Shown here piece after piece: positions 1 through 6,129 of a stretch of 8,660 nt of DNA. The notes below the pieces were generated by a model, which was not told where the DNA came from, searched no databases, and saw only the letters and a list, made by a program, of their open reading frames with translations. This DNA comes from Alphaproteobacteria bacterium. Its GTDB lineage: Bacteria > Pseudomonadota > Alphaproteobacteria > SMXP01. The stretch's first letter is position 1; the number at the start of each line of letters is the position of its first letter. The stretch is from assembly GCA_028280675.1 (NCBI GenBank), contig JANQLI010000001.1:1-8660 (forward strand), in the 5' to 3' direction. A program made the position numbers and the translations under genes.

Positions 1-379
1 GGATCTCGTAACCCTCCGTATCGCGCTGGTTTGCCTCTACATGCACTTTCGAAACCAGGGGGCAGGTGGCATCCACGTAAATCATCTGACGGCGCTCGGC
101 CTCTGCGGGAACGGATTTCGGCACGCCGTGGGCCGAGAAGACGACGGGGCGGTCATCGGGAACCTCGTCAAGCTCTTCGACAAAAATAGCGCCCATCTCT
201 TCCAGCTGCTCGACCACATGCCGATTGTGAACGATCTCATGACGCACATAAACTGGAGCGCCGAATTTCTCCAAAGCGCGCTCAACGATCTGGATCGCCC
301 GGTCCACACCGGCGCAGAAGCCGCGTGGCGCGGCCAAATAGATCTGCAGAGAGGGAAGAGGGACGGATTCTGTGCTCAT
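1..379 (-). CDS. ispH: 4-hydroxy-3-methylbut-2-enyl diphosphate reductase, N-terminal part (cut by window edge)
   Basis: IspH (LytB) reduces HMBPP to IPP and DMAPP, the last step of the MEP isoprenoid pathway, in the cytoplasm using a [4Fe-4S] cluster. Translating the minus strand from the ATG at 379-377 gives 126 uninterrupted codons to the left edge. The family's N-terminal signature APRGFCAGVDRAI is present with Cys22, followed by the histidine-containing blocks VYVRHEIVHN (about 44-52) and FSAHGVP (81-87), then VDATCPLV with Cys106. Cys22 and Cys106 are 84 residues apart, the spacing of the first two cluster cysteines in E. coli IspH (Cys12, Cys96). The third cysteine and the rest of the roughly 310-residue protein lie outside the window. 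The start has only a weak purine stretch (GAAAG) upstream, but no better in-frame start precedes the signature. It is transcribed divergently from the lipoprotein gene. Confidence 0.95.
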   Translation of the reverse strand, partial: MSTESVPLPSLQIYLAAPRGFCAGVDRAIQIVERALEKFGAPVYVRHEIVHNRHVVEQLEEMGAIFVEELDEVPDDRPVVFSAHGVPKSVPAEAERRQMIYVDATCPLVSKVHVEANQRDTEGYEI

Positions 380-552
380 AAGCTGATGACTTTCAGGGCT
401 TTAGATATCTTGCAGGGCGTTGCTAATACGTTTATCAACCACTATCAAATGTTTTGCGGCAAATTGATATGCGGAGCAATAGTTTTACGACTCGTGTTGA
501 GCGGGAATCTCCGCTAAGGTATTGAGAACTATTGCTAATCCGAGGGTGCGAT
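380..552. promoter_or_regulatory. Divergent intergenic region between ispH and the lipoprotein gene
   Basis: These 173 bases must hold the promoters for ispH (leftward) and the lipoprotein-argS pair (rightward). Visible structure: three TATCAA hexamers, two direct at 433-438 and 443-448 (10 bases apart) and one inverted at 464-469; a perfect 10-base inverted repeat with arms at 475-484 and 527-536; and inside it a 5-base inverted repeat, 500-504 with 511-515. A rightward promoter candidate is TTGAGC (497-502) with TATTGA (520-525) at 17-base spacing, but the second hexamer matches TATAAT at only three positions. I see no convincing leftward promoter. The repeats are seen directly; a regulatory role is inferred. 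Confidence 0.5.
475..536. repeat. Nested inverted repeat upstream of the lipoprotein gene
   Basis: AGCAATAGTT at 475-484 is the exact reverse complement of AACTATTGCT at 527-536. The 42-base interval contains a second dyad, AGCGG at 500-504 with CCGCT at 511-515. The two centres are 2 bases apart (505.5 and 507.5). The right arm ends 5 bases before the lipoprotein's Shine-Dalgarno sequence, so this could be an operator or a hairpin in the 5' untranslated RNA. There is no U-tract, so it is not an intrinsic terminator. Confidence 0.6.
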
Positions 553-1131
553 ATGACAAAAACAATAGCTTTAGCGGTCCAAGGGCTGCTTTTGATTGTT
601 CTGACCGGGTGTGGGGTTTTTGAGAGGGATGATCCAGGCCGGATTACGGCGTGTCCGCGCGTGGGCATCCTTTTGGATGCATCCCGATCCCTGGAATTTG
701 GTCCTGGCGCGTCCCGGGATGTCAGCAATCTCGCCTATGATGCGGAGTTGCGGGATGCTGCTATCGATTGTGAGTATGAAGGCAATATCGTCAAATCCGA
801 TATTGAATTTGCTTTGGATATGTGGCGCGGTCCTGCGGCGCCTGCAAGCCCAAAAGATTTTCGCTATTTCGTGGCTGTGACTGAACTCAATCAACGGGTC
901 ATTACGAAGGAATATTTTACGATCCGCGCCGAGTTTAATTCGGAGGCGCAACGCATCTATGATGTGAAAAAGGTCGAGAATATTCGCATCCCATATAAGC
1001 GTCTGGGGCGTGGGGATTTATATGAAATATTGATCGGGTGGGATCTCTCGCAAGAGCAGCTCACATACAACCGGACAACACCGGCTTTTGAGAAACCAAA
1101 CTTGCGCCGCGTCGAGCGACCAACACGATAG
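553..1131 (+). CDS. Putative lipoprotein of unknown function, 192 aa
   Basis: The function is not recognised. The start is the ATG at 553, because GAGGG (542-546) sits 6 bases upstream and a signal peptide then begins at residue 1. An in-frame TTG at 532 would add 7 residues in front of it and has no comparable ribosome binding site. The N-terminus is a type II signal: basic residue K3, a hydrophobic run to about residue 17, and lipobox LTGC with Cys20 as the lipidation site. Gly at +2 rather than Asp suggests sorting to the outer membrane. The mature part is soluble-looking with no further membrane segment and has two more cysteines, Cys34 and Cys73, that could form a disulfide. The sequence resembles, from memory, uncharacterised alphaproteobacterial lipoproteins. 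The gene ends 11 bases before argS and is probably co-transcribed with it, though nothing suggests a shared function. Confidence 0.85.
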   Translation: MTKTIALAVQGLLLIVLTGCGVFERDDPGRITACPRVGILLDASRSLEFGPGASRDVSNLAYDAELRDAAIDCEYEGNIVKSDIEFALDMWRGPAAPASPKDFRYFVAVTELNQRVITKEYFTIRAEFNSEAQRIYDVKKVENIRIPYKRLGRGDLYEILIGWDLSQEQLTYNRTTPAFEKPNLRRVERPTR

Positions 1132-1142
1132 TAAGTTTTCCA

Positions 1143-2909
1143 ATGACGTCTTTGTTACATCGCCTGACACAGATCGTCGGCGACGCTTTCTCGGCGGAAG
1201 ATTTGCCGGCGGCGCTTGGCGCTGTCAGCGTATCGGATCGTCCTGATCTGGCGCAGTTTCAGTGTAATGGCGCGATGGCTGCGGCAAAGATTGCCAAGAA
1301 GGCCCCGCGTCAAATTGCGGAAAACATCGTGGCGCGATTGCAGAGCCAGGATATTTTTTCCGACATCACGATTGCGGGTCCTGGTTTTATTAATCTCAAA
1401 CTCAGCGATGCGGTCTTGAATGACTATGCGAATGCGATCCGATCGGATGAACGGTGCGGGGTCGGTGCGATTGGCGATCAAACCATTGTCATTGATTTCG
1501 GCGGGCCTAATCTCGCTAAACCGATGCATGTTGGGCATTTGCGATCGACCATCATTGGCGATTGTTTGCAGCGCGTGAGTCGGTTTCTCGGGCATGCCAC
1601 CATAAGCGATGTCCATATGGGCGATTGGGGCAAGCCGATCGGCATGTTGATCACCGAGCTGGAGCTGACCCAGCCAGACCTTCCCTATTTTGATGCAGCG
1701 GTAACAGATGGTTACCCGAGTGAATCCCCCGTTACCATGGATGACTTGGCGCAGATGTACCCAAAAGCGGCAGCGGATTGTAAAGCGGATTCGGCGCGTG
1801 ATGAGACGGCGCGTCACGCAACAGCCGCGTTGCAAGATGGCCGTCCCGGCTATCGCGCGCTTTGGCAGCATTTCTTGAATGTGTCAAAAGAAGGCATGGC
1901 GCGTGAATTTGCTTCCCTTGACGTCCACTTTGACCTTTGGAAAGGGGAAGCCGATGTTGACCCGTTGATTGCTGGCATGGTGACTGACATGGCCGCCAAG
2001 GGCGTGGTTGAGCAAGATCAAGGTGCGGGAATTATACGTGTTGGTGAAGAGGGTGATAAAACCGAAATCCCACCGCTTATCCTCGTCAAATCAGATGGTG
2101 CTGCGACCTATGCGACCACGGATCTCGCGACCATTTTAGATCGCGTCACGGAACACAATCCCGATGTGATCCTTTATGTTGTGGACCAGCGTCAGCATTT
2201 GCATTTCGCGCAAGTTTTCCGCGCGGCCAAGAAAGCCGGGATCAATAGGAATGCCGTGCTGGAGCATATCGGCTTTGGCACGATGAATGGGGCCGATGGT
2301 AAGCCGTTTAAGACGCGTGCGGGTGGGGTCATGAAACTTCATGATCTCATCACCATGATGCGGGAAAAGGCGCTAGAGCGACTCAAAGAAGCAGGTCTCG
2401 CGGATTCCTATGGCGAAGAGGAAACGCTTGAGATCGCCGATCAGGTTGGCATCGCGGCCCTTAAATTTGCTGATCTCAGCAATCATCGCATGTCTGATTA
2501 TGTCTTTGATTTGGATCGCTTCATGAGCTTTGAAGGCAAAACCGGCCCTTATCTGCAATATGCGGCGGTGCGCATTCAATCGATTTTGCGCAAAGCGGAA
2601 GAGGCTGATGCTCGCCACCAAGATAAGCCTATCGCTATCGAGAGCGATGCAGAACGCGATTTGGTTCTGACGCTGGCGCATTTCCCTGATGCTGTGGAAG
2701 GGGCGTTCGACAAACGCGCGCCGAACGTTCTATGTGAGCATGTTTACACCCTGGCGCAGAAATTTAGCCGTTTTTACACCGAGCATCATATTTTGAGCGA
2801 ATCGGACGAATCGCTTCGCGGGTCCCGTTTAGCGCTTTGTGAGGCGACTTTAGCTCAAATTACTAAATCATTGGAATTGCTTGGTATTCAAGTTCCAAAG
2901 AGGATGTAA
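1143..2909 (+). CDS. argS: Arginyl-tRNA synthetase
   Basis: ArgS, a class I aminoacyl-tRNA synthetase, charges tRNA-Arg with arginine in the cytoplasm. The 588 residues match the family's usual length (E. coli 577). Residues 1 to about 110 form the ArgS-specific N-terminal domain that contacts the tRNA. The catalytic Rossmann fold begins with DFGGPNLAKPMHVGHLRS, with the HIGH motif as HVGH at 129-132. YVVDQRQHLHFAQVF lies at 345-359. The KMSKS position is the degenerate GKPFKTRAGG (386-395) typical of many bacterial ArgS. From about 458 (FDLDRFMSFEGKTGPYLQYA) the helical DALR anticodon-binding domain runs to the C-terminal VPKRM. The ATG at 1143 fits the family N-terminus but has no strong Shine-Dalgarno, only TAAG at 1132-1135, so coupling to the lipoprotein gene 11 bases upstream is plausible. 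No intrinsic terminator follows. Confidence 0.97.
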   Translation: MTSLLHRLTQIVGDAFSAEDLPAALGAVSVSDRPDLAQFQCNGAMAAAKIAKKAPRQIAENIVARLQSQDIFSDITIAGPGFINLKLSDAVLNDYANAIRSDERCGVGAIGDQTIVIDFGGPNLAKPMHVGHLRSTIIGDCLQRVSRFLGHATISDVHMGDWGKPIGMLITELELTQPDLPYFDAAVTDGYPSESPVTMDDLAQMYPKAAADCKADSARDETARHATAALQDGRPGYRALWQHFLNVSKEGMAREFASLDVHFDLWKGEADVDPLIAGMVTDMAAKGVVEQDQGAGIIRVGEEGDKTEIPPLILVKSDGAATYATTDLATILDRVTEHNPDVILYVVDQRQHLHFAQVFRAAKKAGINRNAVLEHIGFGTMNGADGKPFKTRAGGVMKLHDLITMMREKALERLKEAGLADSYGEEETLEIADQVGIAALKFADLSNHRMSDYVFDLDRFMSFEGKTGPYLQYAAVRIQSILRKAEEADARHQDKPIAIESDAERDLVLTLAHFPDAVEGAFDKRAPNVLCEHVYTLAQKFSRFYTEHHILSESDESLRGSRLALCEATLAQITKSLELLGIQVPKRM

Positions 2910-2920
2910 AGTCTGCTTGC

Positions 2921-2949
2921 TTGACTCTTGATCCTGTCCAGGGAATGTT
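2921..2949 (+). promoter_or_regulatory. Candidate promoter of the gcv leader
   Basis: TTGACT (2921-2926) matches the -35 consensus at five of six positions. AATGTT (2944-2949), 17 bases further on, matches the -10 at only three. Transcription would start near 2956, some 40 bases before the first aptamer, which is where a riboswitch promoter should lie. The position supports it more than the weak -10 does. Confidence 0.4.
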
Positions 2950-2995
2950 ACGCCCATCGCTGAGGGAGACCTTGGTGACCATTCAAGTGAATCTC

Positions 2996-3180
2996 GCGGG
3001 AGAGTTTGGTTATCAACCAACGCCGAAGGAGCAACCGCCCCGGAAACTCTCAGGCACAGGGACCGCAAGATGATGAAACACTGGAAAGCAGGTCGTTCAT
3101 ACCATTGAGTGATCTCACCGAAGGGGTAAGCGTCCGGAACATGTCGTGTTCCGCGTCAAATCTCTCAGGTCCATGACAGT
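2996..3180 (+). promoter_or_regulatory. Tandem glycine riboswitch upstream of gcvT
   Basis: Two glycine aptamers in series, the classic gcvT-type arrangement, sense intracellular glycine and normally turn on glycine cleavage genes. Aptamer 1: P1 is 3000-3007 with 3044-3051 (eight perfect pairs), a hairpin GGUU/AACC is at 3008-3018, and the conserved core GCCGAAGGAGCAA is at 3022-3034. Its P1 strand ends in the hallmark CUCUCAGGCA and leads into the linker containing GGGACCG. Aptamer 2: P1 is 3084-3088 with 3162-3166, followed by a 10-bp stem (3090-3099 with 3106-3115, loop 3100-3105), core ACCGAAGGGGUAA (3117-3129), a 7-bp hairpin (3135-3141 with 3147-3153) and the hallmark CUCUCAGGU. ACUG (3080-3083) can pair with CAGU (3177-3180) outside P1. 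P1 of aptamer 2 carries A3086 opposite C3164. Downstream genes confirm the ligand class. Confidence 0.95.
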
Positions 3181-3184
3181 TGGG

Positions 3185-3222
3185 GCTTCGATCACACCGC
3201 ATGGTGCGGCAGTGACAGAAGC
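3185..3222 (+). promoter_or_regulatory. Expression-platform hairpin between riboswitch and gcvT
   Basis: A 38-base imperfect hairpin of 14 pairs: GCUUC (3185-3189) with GAAGC (3218-3222), UCAC (3192-3195) with GUGA (3212-3215), and CCGCA (3197-3201) with UGCGG (3205-3209), closing a UGG loop. It begins 4 bases after aptamer 2 and ends just before the gcvT ribosome binding region. No U-tract follows (UUGAGACC), so it does not look like an intrinsic terminator. A translational or spacer role is more likely. Confidence 0.6.
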
Positions 3223-3237
3223 TTGAGACCTATCGTG

Positions 3238-4398
3238 ATGGACTTGATGGAAAACACAACTCTCCGAAAAACACCGCTGCATGATTTGCACCTCGCACTC
3301 GGGGGGAAGATGGTTCCGTTTGCGGGCTATGATATGCCGGTGCAGTATCCGATGGGGATCATGAAAGAGCATCTGCACACCCGCGCAAAGGCGGGCCTCT
3401 TTGATGTTTCGCATATGGGACAAGCGGTGCTGAAAGTGCCGTCTGGCGGATCACTGGAAGAGCGCCACACCGCCGTGGCGGGTTTGCTTGAACGCTTAAC
3501 GCCCGGTGATTTTCAAAACCTGAAACCAGGCGCGATGCGCTACACATTGCTGCTCAATGAACGTGGCGGCATTATGGATGATCTCATGGTCACGCGGCCC
3601 GCTGCAGAGGAAGAGCAAGGCGCGCTTATTCTTGTTGTCAATGCAGCCACCAAAGACGCCGATTTTGCGCATATTGAAAATGCTCTTGGGGGTGAGGCTG
3701 ACCTTCAGATTATCACTGATCATGCCTTGCTGGCTTTGCAGGGACCCAAAGCCGTTGATGTCTTCGCTGCGATTTGTCCTGACGCGAAGGCGCTGACATT
3801 TATGACATCAGCGCGGGTCACGGTGAATGGCACCCCCTGTTTTGTGACGCGATCAGGATATACCGGTGAAGATGGCTATGAGATTTCTGTGCCTTCAGAC
3901 AAAGCTGAAAGTCTGGCGCGGCAGTTGCTCGATCATGAGGATGTCGAACCGATTGGGCTTGGCGCACGGGACAGTTTGCGTCTTGAAGCCGGACTCTGTC
4001 TCTATGGCCACGATATTGATGCGAATACAACGCCTGTGACGGCAAGTCTAAAATGGGCGATCAGCAAACGCCGCCGGGAAGAGGGCGGTTTTCCAGGCGA
4101 TGACATCATTCTTGCGCAATTGAAAGACGGCGTGCCGCGTCAGCGTGTTGGCATTCTGCCATTAGGCCGTGCGCCAGCGCGCGAAGGCACCATCATTGAA
4201 GATACAAACTGTCATCAAATCGGCATTGTCACAAGTGGCGGCTTTGGCCCCAGTGTCGGTGGGCCAATCGCCATGGGGTATATCGACACCGCTTATGCAG
4301 AGGTCGGTACAGATCTCGTGTTGATTATTCGCGGCAAAGAGCAGCCCGCCAAAGTTGCCTCACTTCCATTTGTTCAACAAAATTATTACCGCGGGTAA
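3238..4398 (+). CDS. gcvT: Glycine cleavage system T protein (aminomethyltransferase)
   Basis: GcvT takes the aminomethyl group from lipoylated GcvH and, with tetrahydrofolate, makes 5,10-methylene-THF and ammonia. From the ATG at 3238 it is 386 aa, slightly longer than the bacterial norm of about 365-375. Family landmarks: TPLHDLHLALGGKMVPFAGYDMPVQYP (12-38), GLFDVSHMGQ (53-62), and RYTLLLNERGGIMDDLMV (101-118), whose Asp pair at 114-115 holds the conserved catalytic/folate-site aspartate. The folate-binding T domain is followed by the C-terminal barrel domain (VTSGGFGPSVGGPIAMGYI near the end). The start is uncertain: ATG 3238 has GAGA at 3225-3228 with 9-base spacing, while ATG 3247 is an alternative that removes three residues. 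TTG 3223 and GTG 3235 are less likely. It is the first gene of the glycine-controlled run, 13 bases before gcvH. Confidence 0.96.
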   Translation: MDLMENTTLRKTPLHDLHLALGGKMVPFAGYDMPVQYPMGIMKEHLHTRAKAGLFDVSHMGQAVLKVPSGGSLEERHTAVAGLLERLTPGDFQNLKPGAMRYTLLLNERGGIMDDLMVTRPAAEEEQGALILVVNAATKDADFAHIENALGGEADLQIITDHALLALQGPKAVDVFAAICPDAKALTFMTSARVTVNGTPCFVTRSGYTGEDGYEISVPSDKAESLARQLLDHEDVEPIGLGARDSLRLEAGLCLYGHDIDANTTPVTASLKWAISKRRREEGGFPGDDIILAQLKDGVPRQRVGILPLGRAPAREGTIIEDTNCHQIGIVTSGGFGPSVGGPIAMGYIDTAYAEVGTDLVLIIRGKEQPAKVASLPFVQQNYYRG

Positions 4399-4411
4399 AG
4401 AAGGGGATTAC

Positions 4412-4786
4412 ATGACCAAGAAATTTACAGAAGATCATGAATGGGTGGCGCTTGATGGTGATGTTGCCACTGTAGGGATTACGTCCTACGCCACAGAGCA
4501 ACTCGGTGACATCGTTTATGTGGAGCTGCCAGACACGGGACGCACCATTGCTGCGAAAGACGAAGTGTGTGTGGTCGAGAGTGTGAAGGCGGCAAGCGAA
4601 GTGTACGCGCCTGTCTCAGGTGAGATTACAGAAGCGAATGAGGCGCTCGCGGATAACCCGAGCCTTGTGAACGACGCCGCAGAAACGGAGGGGTGGTTCT
4701 TTAAAATGAAACTGTCTGACGCAGGTGAGCTCGATGGCTTGATGGATGACGCCGCGTATGCGGAATTTGTGAAAGGGCTTGGCTAA
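4412..4786 (+). CDS. gcvH: Glycine cleavage system H protein (lipoyl carrier)
   Basis: GcvH is the small shuttle protein whose lipoyl arm carries the aminomethyl group from the P protein to the T protein, and which is reoxidised by dihydrolipoamide dehydrogenase. It has 124 aa, normal for the family. The lipoyl attachment motif is VVESVKAASEVYAPVSGEI with the modified lysine at Lys59. Other signatures are the opening FTEDHEWVA, GITSYATEQLGDIVYVELP (22-40) and GWFFKMKLSD near residues 94-103. The ATG at 4412 is chosen because AAGGGG (4401-4406) lies 5 bases upstream and the protein then begins like other GcvH. An upstream in-frame ATG at 4355 lies inside gcvT and is rejected. Its stop overlaps the gcvPA start by one base (TAATG). 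Confidence 0.98.
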   Translation: MTKKFTEDHEWVALDGDVATVGITSYATEQLGDIVYVELPDTGRTIAAKDEVCVVESVKAASEVYAPVSGEITEANEALADNPSLVNDAAETEGWFFKMKLSDAGELDGLMDDAAYAEFVKGLG

Positions 4787-6129
4787 TGCGTTATCTCCCT
4801 CTGAACGATCAAGACCGCTCAGATATGCTGGGTGTGATCGGTGCATCAACGATTGATGAGCTCTTTACAGACGTTCCACAGGACTTGCTGTTAAGGGGTG
4901 ACGTCAATCTTCCCAAAGCGCAAGGCGAGCTTGACGTTGAACGCGCCCTGAGCAAAATGGCGGCGAAAAATACTGTCGCTGGCGATGTTCCGTTTTTTAT
5001 TGGCGCAGGGGCTTATCGTCATCACATACCGGCCAGTGTCGATCATCTCATCCAACGGTCTGAGTTTCTGACTGCTTATACGCCATACCAACCAGAAATC
5101 AGCCAGGGCACGTTACAAGCGCTCTTCGAATTTCAAACACAAGTGGCGATGCTGTTTGACATGGACGTGGCGAACGCCTCGCTCTATGACGGGTCAACCG
5201 CATGTGCGGAAGCCGTGATGATGGCCCATCGCGTGACGCGCCGCAGTAAAGCTGTGCTTTCCGGGAACCTTCACCCGCAATATGTCGATGTGGTGAAAAC
5301 CCAGTCACAGTATAACAATCACGATGTTGTCACCAATGCGGCCGCCTTGACGGGCGATGAGGATCTTATCTCTGCAATCGATGAAGGCACCTCTTGTGTT
5401 GTTGTGCAATATCCGGATGTTTTTGGTCATATCAAAGACTTCACAGCGCTTGCCGACGCAGCGCATGAGAAAAAAGCGCTTTTGATTGTTGCGGTTCCTG
5501 AAGTGGTTGCCTTGGGCGCAATAAAGTCACCGGGCGCTATGGGTGCGGATATTGTTGTTGGCGAAGGGCAGTCCGTTGGTGTGGGTCTCAATTTTGGTGG
5601 ACCTTATCTTGGTCTCTTTGCAACACGTCAGAAATATGTGCGGCAAATGCCAGGCCGCGTGTGTGGGCAAACGGTCGATGCCGAAGGCAAACGAGGGTTT
5701 GTTCTGACGCTTTCAACACGCGAGCAACACATTCGCCGTGAAAAAGCGACCAGTAACATTTGCACCAATTCTGGCCTTTGCAGTCTGGCATTTACCATCC
5801 ATATGACGCTTCTCGGCGAAGCGGGATTGCGGCGACTTGCCGCCATCAATCACCAGAAGGCGGTGCAGCTCGCAGAAAATCTGGAGCACATTGATGGTGT
5901 CGAGATTCTCACGCCTGCGCTTTTCAATGAATTTGCTGTGCGGCTCAGTAAACCAGCGGCGCACATTGTTGATCGGTTAGCTGAGCAAAACATCTTGGCC
6001 GGCGTTCCCGCCTCCCGTCTCTTCACTCATGGAGATGCGCAAGATGTGTTGATCCTCGCAGCAACCGAAACAAATACAGATGAAGATATAACCGCACTCG
6101 TCAGTGCGTTAGAGGAGGCGTTGTCATGA
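4786..6129 (+). CDS. gcvPA: Glycine dehydrogenase (decarboxylating), P protein subunit 1
   Basis: This is the N-terminal half of the PLP-dependent P protein, made as a separate subunit that pairs with GcvPB to decarboxylate glycine and load the aminomethyl group on GcvH. It has 447 aa, typical for GcvPA. Recognisable blocks: FIGAGAYRHHIPASVDHLIQ (71-90), FLTAYTPYQPEISQGTLQAL (94-113), NASLYDGSTACAEA, and towards the C-terminus GFVLTLSTREQHIRREKATSNICTN. The PLP lysine is expected in the partner, not here. The start ATG at 4786 shares its A with the gcvH stop, and AAAGGG (4772-4777) provides a ribosome binding site 8 bases upstream. The 3' end overlaps gcvPB by four bases (ATGA). Split P protein occurs in many bacteria, whereas other alphaproteobacteria have the fused form of about 950 residues. 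Confidence 0.97.
   Translation: MRYLPLNDQDRSDMLGVIGASTIDELFTDVPQDLLLRGDVNLPKAQGELDVERALSKMAAKNTVAGDVPFFIGAGAYRHHIPASVDHLIQRSEFLTAYTPYQPEISQGTLQALFEFQTQVAMLFDMDVANASLYDGSTACAEAVMMAHRVTRRSKAVLSGNLHPQYVDVVKTQSQYNNHDVVTNAAALTGDEDLISAIDEGTSCVVVQYPDVFGHIKDFTALADAAHEKKALLIVAVPEVVALGAIKSPGAMGADIVVGEGQSVGVGLNFGGPYLGLFATRQKYVRQMPGRVCGQTVDAEGKRGFVLTLSTREQHIRREKATSNICTNSGLCSLAFTIHMTLLGEAGLRRLAAINHQKAVQLAENLEHIDGVEILTPALFNEFAVRLSKPAAHIVDRLAEQNILAGVPASRLFTHGDAQDVLILAATETNTDEDITALVSALEEALS

Noticed and set aside
41..517. 158-codon plus-strand open frame at the left edge
   Set aside because: Antisense to ispH over most of its length; the minus-strand translation carries the IspH cysteine signatures.
532..552. 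TTG at 532 as the lipoprotein start
   Set aside because: It would place seven residues ahead of a complete lipoprotein signal peptide and lacks the good ribosome binding site that ATG 553 has.
1155..1871. 238-codon open frame on the minus strand inside argS
   Set aside because: It lies opposite argS, which has full family motifs; the translated product shows no recognisable domain. It is an antisense shadow.
3084..3166. Second aptamer as a degenerate, non-functional copy
   Set aside because: Despite the A-C opposition, the core GAAGGGG, the CUCUCAGGU hallmark, both internal stems and the outer ACUG/CAGU pairing are all intact.
3185..3222. Intrinsic terminator before gcvT
   Set aside because: The stem is good but no U-run follows, so I called it an expression-platform hairpin instead.
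4355..4411. Upstream in-frame ATG at 4355 for gcvH
   Set aside because: It lies within gcvT, and the extra 19 residues are absent from the GcvH family; ATG 4412 has AAGGGG in place.
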